From contig NZ_RAIQ01000005.1 of assembly GCF_003625475.1 (NCBI RefSeq), positions 186,001 to 250,000 of the forward strand: a stretch of 64,000 nucleotides of DNA, read 5' to 3'. The stretch comes from Butyrivibrio sp. X503. Lineage in GTDB: Bacteria; Bacillota; Clostridia; Lachnospirales; Lachnospiraceae. This document shows, one piece after another, positions 8,904-16,942 of this stretch; within the stretch, counting starts at the first letter, position 1; every line of letters begins with the position of its first letter. Made by a program: the position numbers and the translations under genes. The notes under the pieces were generated by a model that did not search any database, had not been told where the DNA came from, and worked only from the letters and a program-made list of their open reading frames with translations.

Positions 8904-9380
8904 ATGAATCAAATTACATTTAAACAATTAAATATACGACTCTTGATAATGTATTGTGTATGTATTCCTCTTATTGTGATTCTGCTTTTTTTACATATAT
9001 ACAAAAGAGATGAATGGATAAAAGCAAATCAGGAAAATATTGTTGTATATGAAGCAACCATAGTGGATTGTTTTCCGGTAGGGGCAAAAGGCGCGTCATA
9101 TAGTATAGTGATGGATTTGCCTGATGGTGATCGAATAATGATAAAGAATGAAACTTCTATTAGTGACGATGCTGTTACGGTTTATGGCATTACGGAGCGT
9201 GGTACAAATTATTATGCTTTTTCTGAGGGAGAGTTATATGTTGCCGCAAACACTGCTAGGGGCAGTATTGTAAAGTTCATATCATTTCTGCTATTGCTTG
9301 GTCCAATGATGTGGTACTTTGTTTCGCTATTTATTATAAATAAAAAATACTTTGTGAGTGAGGAGCAGCATGATCATTAA
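8904..9380 (+). CDS. Two-helix membrane protein of unknown function
   Basis: The product is about 158 aa. Hydrophobic helices near residues 13-32 and 121-144 flank an extracellular or luminal domain of about 85 residues rich in beta-type sequence (YEATIVDCFPVG, YSIVMDLPDGDRIMI). The layout resembles small DUF3592-like membrane proteins, but I do not recognise it firmly. It overlaps the nucleoside phosphorylase gene by 11 bases, which suggests co-expression. Codon use is more AT-rich than in its neighbours. Confidence 0.7.
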   Translation: MNQITFKQLNIRLLIMYCVCIPLIVILLFLHIYKRDEWIKANQENIVVYEATIVDCFPVGAKGASYSIVMDLPDGDRIMIKNETSISDDAVTVYGITERGTNYYAFSEGELYVAANTARGSIVKFISFLLLLGPMMWYFVSLFIINKKYFVSEEQHDH

Positions 9381-10137
9381 AAATGAGATACCGATACTTG
9401 AATATGACGACCACTCCAAGGAAGTGATCACACCAAATCACGGGAGCGAAGAACTGAAGCTGCCGGAGAAGTGTCTTTTTGCCTTCCTCGGAGAGGTGGT
9501 TGATAAATACGCCAAGGAGCATGGCGCGGAGATCGCTGAAGAATACATCACGGTTTCGCACAACGTGAATGTTTATATTTTGCATGAAAAAGATGAGGAT
9601 ATATGCCTGGTTCAGCCGACGATAGGCGCGCCGGCGGCGACTTCGCTGCTTGATTTTCTTGTGACCTGCGGATGCAAGAAAGTGATTGCGGTCGGTTCGT
9701 GCGGAGTGCTTGCGGACATTCCCGAGAACGCTTTTCTCGTGCCGACAAAAGCGCTAAGAGCAGAAGGTACGTCTTATCAGTACTTGCCGGCTTCAAGATA
9801 TATCGAGCTCGATGAAGAACCGGTGGCCGTGATCGAGAACTGCTTCAAAGAGCACAAGCTTCCGTTCGTGACATGTACGACTTGGACCACTGATGGATTT
9901 TTCAGAGAGACAAAAGACATGGTGAAATACCGTTTGGAAGAAGGCTGCTCCGTAGTTGAGATGGAGTGCTCCGCCCTCGCTGCCTGCTGCAGGAAAAGAG
10001 GCGCCAAGTTCGGACAATTTCTTTTTACTGCGGATTCGCTTGCGAATGTACATGAGTACGACTCCAGAGATTTCGGATTTGATTCGCATGAGAAGGCTCT
10101 TTTGCTGGGACTGGATATACTAAGAAGTTACAAGTGA
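9370..10137 (+). CDS. Nucleoside phosphorylase (PNP/UDP family)
   Basis: The product is about 255 aa. QPTIGAPAATSLLDFL and VIAVGSCGVL match the phosphate/ribose-binding segments, and VVEMECSALAACCRKRGAKF is the hallmark EMEC segment of the PNP/UDP phosphorylase-1 family, followed by FTADSLA, where the base-contacting Asp lies. It should cleave a nucleoside with phosphate for salvage; base specificity is not clear. ATG 9370 follows GAGGAG. The last codons are duplicated just downstream of the stop. Confidence 0.88.
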   Translation: MIIKNEIPILEYDDHSKEVITPNHGSEELKLPEKCLFAFLGEVVDKYAKEHGAEIAEEYITVSHNVNVYILHEKDEDICLVQPTIGAPAATSLLDFLVTCGCKKVIAVGSCGVLADIPENAFLVPTKALRAEGTSYQYLPASRYIELDEEPVAVIENCFKEHKLPFVTCTTWTTDGFFRETKDMVKYRLEEGCSVVEMECSALAACCRKRGAKFGQFLFTADSLANVHEYDSRDFGFDSHEKALLLGLDILRSYK

Positions 10138-10167
10138 CCGACGGATATTCTAAGAAGTTACAAGTAA
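10113..10167. repeat. 30-bp tandem duplication at a gene end
   Basis: The segment GGATATACTAAGAAGTTACA (10113-10132), covering the last codons and stop of the phosphorylase gene, recurs 30 bases later with one change (10143-10162). It looks like a recent slippage duplication with no coding consequence. Confidence 0.8.
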
Positions 10168-10236
10168 TCGGCGCGGCGGGGATATGAAGATACAAGTGTG
10201 ACGCTGTCTGAATAAAAAAGAAGTGGGAGTAATAAG

Positions 10237-11259
10237 ATGGATTTTAAAAAGATAATGGAATCGGATGAATATGATTTCATTAGGAAAAACGATAGATTGG
10301 GCAAGAGGATAATGCTTCTGGGTCTTGGCGGAAGTCATGCGTATGGAACAAGCAATAAAAACAGCGATATCGATTTTAGAGGTGTTACATTGCAGAAGCC
10401 GTCAGATCTTTTGGGTCTCACACAGTTTGAGCAATATGAAGATGATAAGACGGATACTGTAGTATACGGCTTTAATAAGATGGTAAAACTGCTGCTGGAT
10501 TGCAACCCAAATACATGTGAGATCCTCGGGCTCGATGAAGATCAATACCTGATAAAGAGTGAACTTGGTCAAGAACTTATAGATAATACCGGGTTGTTTT
10601 TGTCCAAAAGAGCTATAAAATCATTTGGAGGATATGCGGATTCTCAGCTTCGAAGACTTCAAAATGCCATAGCCAGAGATACACTTCCTCAGAGCGAAAG
10701 AGAGAAACACATCTTAAAGTCTGTTATGCACGCGCTTGAAGATGTGAACAGAAGGTTTTACGGAAAAACCGACGGCGGTCTTAAGGTGTATATCGATAAA
10801 GCGGTGAATCCCGAGCTGGACACGGAAATATTCGTGGATGCGGATTATAAGCATTTTCCGCTGCGTGATTATGAAGATGTGTGGGGCGTTATGAGAAGCG
10901 TCGTGCGCGATTACGATAAGATCGGCAAGCGAAATAAGAAGAAGGACGACAACCATCTAAACAAGCATGCGATGCACCTAATCAGATTGTTCATGATGGC
11001 GATCGATATTCTTGAAAAGGGCGAGATCAGGACACACAGAGTTAATGATCTTGATCTGCTTCTTTCGATTCGAAGAGGTGATTTCATGGAACCGAGCGGA
11101 TCGTTCTCGGCTGCATTTTTTGAGATGCTCGACGAATACGAGAGAAAGCTGGATGAAGCTGCGGCTAAAACAAAGCTTCCCGATAATCCTGACATGGAAA
11201 AGGTCGGAAAGTTTGTAGAGCGCATAAACAGATATGCTATAACAGAGGAAAAAGAATGA
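10237..11259 (+). CDS. RlaP-type nucleotidyltransferase 1 (RNA repair)
   Basis: The product is about 340 aa. GLGGSHAYGTSNKNSDIDFR carries the GSxxxGT...SDxD catalytic signature of the DNA polymerase beta superfamily, in the large YcgL/RlaP clade (PF10127). This family has been linked by comparative genomics to RNA repair operons with RtcB. It should transfer a nucleotide to an RNA end; the substrate is unknown. ATG follows GGGAG. It overlaps the next gene, a second RlaP homologue, by ATGA. Together with the Ro-like protein and RtcB downstream it makes an RNA repair locus. Confidence 0.85.
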   Translation: MDFKKIMESDEYDFIRKNDRLGKRIMLLGLGGSHAYGTSNKNSDIDFRGVTLQKPSDLLGLTQFEQYEDDKTDTVVYGFNKMVKLLLDCNPNTCEILGLDEDQYLIKSELGQELIDNTGLFLSKRAIKSFGGYADSQLRRLQNAIARDTLPQSEREKHILKSVMHALEDVNRRFYGKTDGGLKVYIDKAVNPELDTEIFVDADYKHFPLRDYEDVWGVMRSVVRDYDKIGKRNKKKDDNHLNKHAMHLIRLFMMAIDILEKGEIRTHRVNDLDLLLSIRRGDFMEPSGSFSAAFFEMLDEYERKLDEAAAKTKLPDNPDMEKVGKFVERINRYAITEEKE

Positions 11260-12020
11260 GAGATATTTTAAAAGAAATAAATGAGAAGTTGGATGAAATC
11301 GAGGCAAAAGAAAAGGTGAAGATATTACACGCTGTCGAATCCGGAAGCAGGGCATGGGGATTTGCTTCGCCTGACAGTGATTATGATGTAAGATTCGTTT
11401 ATGTAAGAGAGCATGATGACTATCTGTGCCTGAATGAACCAAGAGATGTCATAGAGTGGCAGCTTGATGAGGTGCTTGATATTAACGGCTGGGATCTGAA
11501 AAAAGCGCTTAAGCAGTTTGCCAAAGGAAATGCAACGCTGTTTGAGTGGAGCGGATCACCCATTGTTTATCGGACAACACCCGAGTGGGGCATTATTACG
11601 GAAGTTTCCAAAAAGTATTTTTCTGAAAAATCAGCAGTGTATCATTATTACGGTACGGCGAACAGCACTTACCATGACTATCTTACCGGTGAAAAAGTTC
11701 GCTACAAAAAATATTTCTATGCACTAAGACCGCTCCTCGCCGCTATGTATATTGAAGAAAACCACGTAGCGCCGCCGGTTCTTTTCGACGATCTACTAAA
11801 GCTCGATATTCCCGAAAAGCTCAGGCTTGCGATAGACGAGCTGCTTGAGATTAAGAAAAGAACTACCGAAAAAGAGGAAAATCCTCAGCTTCCGGTTATA
11901 CAGGAATTTATAGAAACTGAGGTCTCCAGACAAAAAGAGATAGCTAATAATCTTGCAGACGATCATAATAAGGATTGGTCTGCGCTTGATGAGCTATTTA
12001 GAAAGATCATAAATAAATAA
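11256..12020 (+). CDS. RlaP-type nucleotidyltransferase 2 (RNA repair)
   Basis: The product is about 254 aa. AVESGSRAWGFASPDSDYDV gives the GSR(x)WG...SDxD catalytic motif of the shorter RlaP/YcgL-like clade, and YALRPLLAAMYIEE is a typical later helix. It is related to, but diverged from, the preceding nucleotidyltransferase and is translationally coupled to it. Two such enzymes side by side suggest a two-component end-editing activity, or two RNA substrates. It converges on the WYL regulator gene with only four bases between the stops. Confidence 0.85.
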   Translation: MRDILKEINEKLDEIEAKEKVKILHAVESGSRAWGFASPDSDYDVRFVYVREHDDYLCLNEPRDVIEWQLDEVLDINGWDLKKALKQFAKGNATLFEWSGSPIVYRTTPEWGIITEVSKKYFSEKSAVYHYYGTANSTYHDYLTGEKVRYKKYFYALRPLLAAMYIEENHVAPPVLFDDLLKLDIPEKLRLAIDELLEIKKRTTEKEENPQLPVIQEFIETEVSRQKEIANNLADDHNKDWSALDELFRKIINK

Positions 12021-12024
12021 GCTT

Positions 12025-13011
12025 TTACTTATTGTATTCCCTTAACGCATGGTAATAGTACTTGCGTATTTTTTCTTTGAGAGATGCGGGTTTTACAACT
12101 ATGGCGTCTTTTCCGAATCGTCTGAAGTATTCTTCAAGCTGCAAAGCAGGCCAGTCGAAGTAGTAGAGATTACCTTCTGTCTTCGATACAAGGGGCCTGT
12201 TTTTTGTTATGACTTTAAACATTCTGATTCCGTTTTGGCTGAGGCGTACTACAGCTTTTACATTTGATGATACCGAATGAGGGCTTCGGATTGCTTTTTC
12301 CCGGAGTTCCTTTTGTAATTCTTCATCAATCTTAAATTCATCGGACGTTATGAACACGCTCCGAAGTCTGGATATTCTAAAGGTTCTGGGAGTGCGGGTT
12401 TTAACATCTCTGCAGATCAGGTAGTTGCACTGTTCCTCTTTTGAGGCAGCGATGATATAAGGTTCCACAACAAAAGTATGCTTGCGCTCTGAGTTGGTTG
12501 ATAAGAAAGTGATTACTCTGCGAGCTTCAAGCGCCTTGGTGAGGTCTTCGTAGGTATCCTTGAAAATGATTGTTTCTCTTTCGTTTCGCGGTATCGAAAG
12601 ATATGAATTGAACATATCCTTAAGGTATTGCGAAAGCGAAGTGTCTTTTAGCATGTTAAGCTCAATGATCTTAAGAATGTCATACGAAGCTCCGCTGACG
12701 GTCAGCGTAAGGGCGGAGTTCTTGCCGCTTTGCAGGCTGTCGGCCTTTATGTATGTGCTGATGATCTTGTCGGCAAGGGCGGATGCAGCCTTGTTTGATA
12801 TCGAAGTTATATCGGTGAGATCCTTCAAGATGTTATCAAGAAGAGCCTCGCTGTCGTGGCGGTATCTGTCAAAGTAATTCACGATGAGAGTCTTGAGGAA
12901 TGCGTTGAGATTAACAGACTCATCGCTCTTGGTGAATTCAAAGAGCTCGGCGTCGTTGATCAGTCTTGTTCTTGTCTCTTCCGAAAGATATATTTTATAT
13001 TTCTCTGTCAT
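12025..13011 (-). CDS. WYL-domain transcriptional regulator
   Basis: The product is about 328 aa. The first 60 residues (YLSEETRTRLINDAELFEF, LNAFLKTLIVNYFDRYR) look like a ribbon-helix-helix type DNA-binding module. Residues about 160-320 form a WYL domain with its C-terminal extension (RKHTFVVEPYIIAASKEEQC, RTFRISRLRSV). WYL domains are proposed ligand sensors that bind nucleic acids or nucleotides. Its gene is divergent from the two structured RNAs and the Ro-like gene, with a good promoter in the shared gap. A role as sensor-regulator of the RNA repair genes is inferred. RBS GAGGATTATT precedes ATG. Confidence 0.87.
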   Translation of the reverse strand: MTEKYKIYLSEETRTRLINDAELFEFTKSDESVNLNAFLKTLIVNYFDRYRHDSEALLDNILKDLTDITSISNKAASALADKIISTYIKADSLQSGKNSALTLTVSGASYDILKIIELNMLKDTSLSQYLKDMFNSYLSIPRNERETIIFKDTYEDLTKALEARRVITFLSTNSERKHTFVVEPYIIAASKEEQCNYLICRDVKTRTPRTFRISRLRSVFITSDEFKIDEELQKELREKAIRSPHSVSSNVKAVVRLSQNGIRMFKVITKNRPLVSKTEGNLYYFDWPALQLEEYFRRFGKDAIVVKPASLKEKIRKYYYHALREYNK

Positions 13012-13074
13012 AATAATCCTCTTATTTGGGGTTGTGATTTTAATTAAATACTACGTAAATAAGCTGATAATTAT

Positions 13075-13103
13075 ATTATATTGGGGTTGCGCTGAAGCGT
13101 CAA
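13075..13103 (-). promoter_or_regulatory. Sigma-A-type promoter of the WYL gene
   Basis: On the minus strand TTGACG (13098-13103) and TATAAT (13075-13080) are separated by exactly 17 bases, about 64 bases upstream of the WYL start codon. On the plus strand TATGAT (13134-13139) is a possible -10 for the RNA transcript that begins just before 13153. Confidence 0.75.
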
Positions 13104-13152
13104 TCTGCATCTTTTTATCTCCAAAAATATGAGCTATGATGTAATCACAACA

Positions 13153-13272
13153 AAGCCAAAGACACATACAGCAAACGCATGGTGACTTATGGGCAAGTAC
13201 CGGATTCATAGTCCGGCTTTGTGGGTTCAAATCCCACACCTTCCCAATGGGAAGTGTGTCTTGATACGGCTT
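13153..13272 (+). ncRNA. Y-RNA-like RNA with a permuted tRNA mimic
   Basis: The ends pair: AAGCC (13153-13157) with GGCTT (13268-13272), and AGACACA (13160-13166) with TGTGTCT (13255-13261). Inside are a D-like arm (ACTT ATGGGC AAGT, 13185-13198), an anticodon-like arm (CCGGA TTCATAG TCCGG, 13200-13216) and a perfect T arm (GTGGG TTCAAAT CCCAC, 13221-13237). A closed acceptor-like hairpin follows (CTTCCC AAT GGGAAG, 13240-13254). The 5' acceptor strand therefore lies downstream of the 3' strand, as in a circularly permuted tRNA. This matches the known plan of bacterial Y RNAs: an end-pairing Ro-binding stem plus a tRNA-like effector module. The next protein gene is Ro-like. Expression is not shown by sequence. 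Confidence 0.75.
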
Positions 13273-13278
13273 AATAAA

Positions 13279-13371
13279 TAGGTGCATACAGCAATTAATA
13301 CATTTTCACGTCGATCACACGTGACCTGCATGTGCAGGTTAGTGAGCCGGGCACTATCCCGGCTGCACCTA
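13279..13371 (+). ncRNA. Second tandem structured RNA (Y-RNA-like)
   Basis: TAGGTGCA (13279-13286) pairs with TGCACCTA (13364-13371) to close three internal hairpins. These are CACGT/ACGTG with a 7-base loop (13307-13323), ACCTGC/GCAGGT (13324-13339) and GCCGGG/CCCGGC (13346-13363). Directly after the 5' closing strand it has TACAGCAA (13287-13294), the same sequence as at 13167-13174 in the first RNA, which suggests a shared protein-binding element. It ends 20 bases before the DUF2828 start codon, so it could also act as that gene's leader. Tandem Y RNAs next to Ro genes are known in enterobacteria (YrlA/YrlB). Confidence 0.65.
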
Positions 13372-13391
13372 GTAAAAAAGGAGAGAAAGAT

Positions 13392-14867
13392 ATGTTAGAG
13401 TTTTTAAAAAGAGAAGCAAACAAAACACATACGGAAAACGGCGCGGCTACTTATGTTTCGACACAGTCTGATTGTCTTGATCTTTTTGCGACGATCGGCG
13501 CGCTCAGAAATGCATCCGATGATGAGATCATAAATAGATTCATGAAGGCATACGCAGAGAATGCAGAGCTTGCGATGAAGATGCTTTTCTTCGCAAGAGA
13601 TATCAGAGGCGGTCTCGGTGAGCGAAGAGTGTTTAAGGTGATACTTAAATACCTTGCGGTATGTGAGCCCGAGTCGGTAAAAAAGAATATCGAAAATGTA
13701 GCCGAGTACGGCAGATTCGACGATCTTCTTGCACTTATGAATACATCTGTGGAGAAAGAAGTGACGGATTACCTCGAGAAAATTCTCAGAGCGGACATGC
13801 AGACCGTCTTGGTTGACGGCGAGAATGCCAACATTTCACTTCTTGCAAAATGGCTTCCTTCAATAAATGCAAGCAACAAAGAGACTGTACGTAATGCAAA
13901 AAAGATAGCGAAAGCCATGAACATGACGGAGAAAGAGTACCGTAAAGTTTTGGCGATGCTTAGAGCTCAGATCAAGATCATAGAGAATAAACTTCGCGAG
14001 AAAGATTACTCTTTTGACTATAAGAATCAGGCATCAAAAGCGCTTTACAAGTACAGACAGGCTTTCATCAGAAATGACGGTGAAAGATATCGCGCTTTTA
14101 TTGAGGAAGTAAAAAATAAACCCGGCGTAATGAACACGGGCACGCTCACGCCATACGACGTGATATTGCCTGCGATAAAAAGAGCTGAGTTTTCCGAGGA
14201 TGAGAGAAACGCCATGGATGCAACATGGAATGCGCTCGAGAACTTTGCGGGCTCAGAGGATTCGCTTGTAGTTGTCGACGGCTCGGGTTCGATGTACTGG
14301 GACTATAATATAACGACGCTTCCCGCGGCGGTTGCGCAGTCTCTGGGCATATACTTTGCGGAGAGAAATAAAGGTAAGTTCCACAACCATTTCATCACGT
14401 TTTCGACCAATCCCAGATTGGTTGAGATAAAAGGCGAAGATATCGTGGAGAAAGTGCGCTACTGCATGAGCTTTAACGAGTGCGGCAATACCAATATAGA
14501 AAAAACTTTTATGTTGATATTAAATACCGCGGTTCGCAACAGGCTTAAACAGAAGGATATGCCTAAGAAGCTGTTCATAATCTCCGACATGGAGTTCGAT
14601 AGCTGTGCACGTGATTCAAGCATGACCAATTTTGAAAATGCCAAAGCGGCGTTTGCAAAACGCGGTTACAAGCTTCCCCAGATAGTTTTCTGGAACGTGA
14701 ACAGCAGGAACAGACAGCAGCCCGTCAGGGTCAATGACCAAGGCGTGGCGCTTGTGTCCGGCTGCAATCCTCAGATCTTTTCAATGTTAAAAGACGGTAA
14801 TTTTGAGCCTTATAAATTTATGATGAGCGTTCTTTCGACAAAGCGTTACGAGAGAATTGCCGCATAA
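13392..14867 (+). CDS. DUF2828 Ro/TROVE-like protein with VWA domain
   Basis: The product is about 491 aa. The N-terminal two thirds are helical repeats resembling the HEAT-like ring of TROVE/Ro60 proteins (LFFARDIRGGLGERRVF is characteristic of DUF2828). The C-terminal von Willebrand A domain has the MIDAS motif VVDGSGSMYW and the later metal-loop segment FIISDMEFDS. Ro proteins are cytosolic RNA-binding rings that scaffold Y RNAs and help RNA quality control. ATG 13392 follows AAAGGAGAGAAAG. It sits directly behind two structured RNAs and before rtcB, as Rsr does in other bacteria. Confidence 0.85.
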   Translation: MLEFLKREANKTHTENGAATYVSTQSDCLDLFATIGALRNASDDEIINRFMKAYAENAELAMKMLFFARDIRGGLGERRVFKVILKYLAVCEPESVKKNIENVAEYGRFDDLLALMNTSVEKEVTDYLEKILRADMQTVLVDGENANISLLAKWLPSINASNKETVRNAKKIAKAMNMTEKEYRKVLAMLRAQIKIIENKLREKDYSFDYKNQASKALYKYRQAFIRNDGERYRAFIEEVKNKPGVMNTGTLTPYDVILPAIKRAEFSEDERNAMDATWNALENFAGSEDSLVVVDGSGSMYWDYNITTLPAAVAQSLGIYFAERNKGKFHNHFITFSTNPRLVEIKGEDIVEKVRYCMSFNECGNTNIEKTFMLILNTAVRNRLKQKDMPKKLFIISDMEFDSCARDSSMTNFENAKAAFAKRGYKLPQIVFWNVNSRNRQQPVRVNDQGVALVSGCNPQIFSMLKDGNFEPYKFMMSVLSTKRYERIAA

Positions 14868-14874
14868 CTGTGAG

Positions 14875-14904
14875 AACCCGGCTTAGTATTTTATGAGCCG
14901 GGTT
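14875..14904 (+). promoter_or_regulatory. Strong hairpin between DUF2828 and rtcB
   Basis: AACCCGGCT (14875-14883) pairs with AGCCGGGTT (14896-14904). There is no T run, and the rtcB RBS GAAAGG follows at once, so it is more likely an mRNA-stability, processing or translation-control element than a terminator. Confidence 0.6.
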
Positions 14905-14920
14905 ACGAAAGGAAAGAGAA

Positions 14921-16138
14921 ATGAATACAATTGAGATTAAAGGAAAAGTAAATACTGCTCTTTGCTATGCCAAGGTAGTTGAGGACGAGGCAATCGAGCA
15001 GATCAGAAGAATGTGCGACTACCCCATGACGGAGGGCTCGAAGATAAGAATCATGCCCGACGTTCATGCGGGAAAAGGCTGCACTATCGGAACCACAATG
15101 ACAATCACAGACAAGGCGGTTCCAAACGTTGTCGGAGTTGATATCGGATGCGGAATGTACACCGTTAACCTCGGAAAACAGGAGATCGACCTTGAGAAGT
15201 TCGATATGGCTGCTTTTACCATTCCTTCGGGAAGAGAGGTTTGGGAGGGAAGGCAGGAGAGATTTGACCTTACCGAGCTTCGCTGCTACAGACAGCTTAA
15301 GGAGGCAAAAAGACTCGAGAGATCGCTGGGAACGCTCGGCGGCGGCAATCATTTCATCGAGATTGATAAAGCCGCTGACGGCACACAGTACCTTGTGATC
15401 CATTCGGGTTCGAGAAATCTCGGAAAGCAGGTCGCGGAGCTGTATCAGGCACTTGCAGTCGACCTTGATAAAGGAATCGGCGAGTATCTGGAGTCGCGCG
15501 AGGAACTTATCAAGACCTACAAAGAGCAAGGAAGACGTGCCGAGATACAGTCTGCGTTAAAAGAGCTCTATAACAAAAAGTACAACGAGGGCCCGATGAC
15601 CATGCCGGAGGACCTGTGCTACTTATCGGGCAAATATCTCGAGGACTATCTTCATGACGTGGAGATCTGTCAGAGATTTGCAAAAAGAAATCGTGAGAAG
15701 ATGGCGGAGATTCTTTTGGAGAAAACTGGTCTCGCAGCCGGAGAGTCTTTTCACACGATCCACAACTACATTGACACTGATGAGATGATCCTAAGAAAGG
15801 GATCAATCGCCGCGCACAAGGGCGAGAAAGTTCTTATCCCGATAAATATGAGGGATGGATCAGTTCTTGCGGTCGGCAAGGGTAATCCCGAGTGGAATTA
15901 CTCGGCTCCTCACGGCGCAGGCAGACTGATGTCGAGAAATGCAGCAAAGAGAAATCTTTCGATGGAGGAGTATAAAGAGGCGATGAAAGGCGTTTATACT
16001 TCGTCAGTCTGTGTGTCTACGCTCGACGAGGCGCCCATGGCGTACAAGTCGCTCGAGGACATCATTGATGTGATAAAAGAGTCTGTGGAGATCATCGATG
16101 TGATGAAACCGATCTACAACTTCAAGGCGGCTGACTGA
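14921..16138 (+). CDS. rtcB: RNA ligase RtcB
   Basis: The product is about 405 aa, near the usual length for the family. Conserved segments in order are MPDVHAGKGCTIGTTMTI (metal site), VGVDIGCGM (metal-binding Cys and Asp), GGGNHFIEID, HSGSRNLG, and SAPHGAGRLMSR with the guanylated histidine. RtcB joins 2',3'-cyclic phosphate or 3'-phosphate ends to 5'-OH RNA using GTP and Mn2+. Its partners in other systems are archease or RtcA; neither is seen here, and instead two RlaP enzymes lie upstream. ATG follows AAAGGAAAGAGAA. It ends the repair operon. Confidence 0.95.
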   Translation: MNTIEIKGKVNTALCYAKVVEDEAIEQIRRMCDYPMTEGSKIRIMPDVHAGKGCTIGTTMTITDKAVPNVVGVDIGCGMYTVNLGKQEIDLEKFDMAAFTIPSGREVWEGRQERFDLTELRCYRQLKEAKRLERSLGTLGGGNHFIEIDKAADGTQYLVIHSGSRNLGKQVAELYQALAVDLDKGIGEYLESREELIKTYKEQGRRAEIQSALKELYNKKYNEGPMTMPEDLCYLSGKYLEDYLHDVEICQRFAKRNREKMAEILLEKTGLAAGESFHTIHNYIDTDEMILRKGSIAAHKGEKVLIPINMRDGSVLAVGKGNPEWNYSAPHGAGRLMSRNAAKRNLSMEEYKEAMKGVYTSSVCVSTLDEAPMAYKSLEDIIDVIKESVEIIDVMKPIYNFKAAD

Positions 16139-16147
16139 AAGGTGAGT

Positions 16148-16172
16148 GTATGCCTGCGTGGGGCAGGCATAC
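16148..16172 (+). terminator. Hairpin terminator after rtcB
   Basis: GTATGCCTG (16148-16156) pairs with CAGGCATAC (16164-16172) with a weak AT tail. A second stem-loop, TACCACAG/CTGTGGTA, follows around 16177-16217. The gap 16139-16277 has no gene. Confidence 0.65.
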
Positions 16173-16277
16173 ATTTATACCACAGGTTTAATGCAATATA
16201 AATTTTGCTGTGGTATCATACGATATATAAAGAGAGAAGCGGGGCAAAAAACATAGTGCTCCCGGAAAGGAAAAGAC

Positions 16278-16430
16278 ATGACAACATTTAATCGCAAATA
16301 TTATTTCTATAGCGAAAGTTATAAATCATCACTTCAGTATTATGCTGAGTGCGGATTTGGTTTCATGCGCTCATTTAAGGATAGTCAAATGCGAAAGAAT
16401 GTTGATCTTGCGAGGATCCCAAACAGTTGA
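16278..16430 (+). CDS. Small basic aromatic-rich protein (50 aa)
   Basis: An ATG follows GGAAAGGAAAAGAC and opens a 50-codon frame beginning MTTFNRKYYFYSESY, with six tyrosines in its first 23 residues and a single Cys. There is no membrane segment. I do not recognise it. It is followed by a terminator and then an XRE-type HTH gene. The same order (small ORF, terminator, HTH gene) repeats at 17146-17607, which supports it being a real gene. Confidence 0.5.
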   Translation: MTTFNRKYYFYSESYKSSLQYYAECGFGFMRSFKDSQMRKNVDLARIPNS

Positions 16431-16459
16431 TCCAAGCTGATAAATAAACATGTTTTGCG

Positions 16460-16494
16460 AACCGCTTACCTTGAATGAGGCAAGCGGTTTTTCA
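16460..16494 (+). terminator. Terminator between small ORF and HTH gene
   Basis: AACCGCTT (16460-16467) pairs with AAGCGGTT (16482-16489) followed by T-rich sequence. Confidence 0.75.
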
Positions 16495-16548
16495 TTACCT
16501 AAAAAAGTAGTGCTCGGTAAAAAGAGCTTATGAAAGAAAGGAGCAAAC

Positions 16549-16803
16549 ATGGTTACATTACCTGCCATTGATATGGCGGCAACAGGTAGAAACATAATAA
16601 AGCTGCGTCAGGATGCAGGTCTGACAGTCAGAGATCTGCAGGAGATGTTCGGTTTTACAACACCACAGGCGATATACAAGTGGCAGCGCGGGACAGCGAT
16701 GCCGACGATAGATAATCTGGTTGTGTTGGCGGCAGTTTTTGAAGTTTCGATTGACGACATAATAGTGGTTGATACATGCATTCATGCGCAGATAGGCGCT
16801 TGA
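16549..16803 (+). CDS. XRE-family helix-turn-helix protein, copy 1
   Basis: The product is about 84 aa. A single HTH_3/XRE domain occupies most of it (IIKLRQDAGLTVRDLQEMFG, QAIYKWQRGTAMPTIDNLVV). It begins with a short IDMAATG segment that is matched by IDIEGTG in the second HTH protein at 17386, so the two are paralogs. AAGGAG lies 7 bases before ATG. It probably regulates transcription of local genes, with target unknown. It sits between the RNA-repair operon and a tRNA cluster. Confidence 0.82.
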   Translation: MVTLPAIDMAATGRNIIKLRQDAGLTVRDLQEMFGFTTPQAIYKWQRGTAMPTIDNLVVLAAVFEVSIDDIIVVDTCIHAQIGA

Positions 16804-16849
16804 AAGAAAAATAGAATAAAGGGGCTGTGAGTAAACGCAGCTCCGATAT

Positions 16850-16933
16850 GGGTAGGTATGCCTAGTGGCGAAGGCAGGGGTCTGTAAAACCCTGACACCG
16901 GAAACACCGTGAGTTCGAGTCTCACCCTGCCCA
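16850..16933 (+). tRNA. tRNA-Tyr (GTA)
   Basis: Acceptor GGGTAGG pairs with CCTGCCC. The anticodon loop CTGTAAA gives GTA. There is a long variable arm (type II), and the T arm is GTGAG TTCGAGT CTCAC. CCA is not encoded. Confidence 0.93.
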
Positions 16934-16942
16934 CTTAAATAT

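Noticed and set aside
13176..13245. A normal tRNA-Met (anticodon loop TTCATAG) in the gap before the Ro-like gene
   Set aside because: The upstream acceptor strand pairs poorly with ACCTTCC (mismatches at two or more positions), while a perfect acceptor-like hairpin forms with the downstream GGGAAG. The ends pair in a longer helix, so a tRNA mimic fits better.
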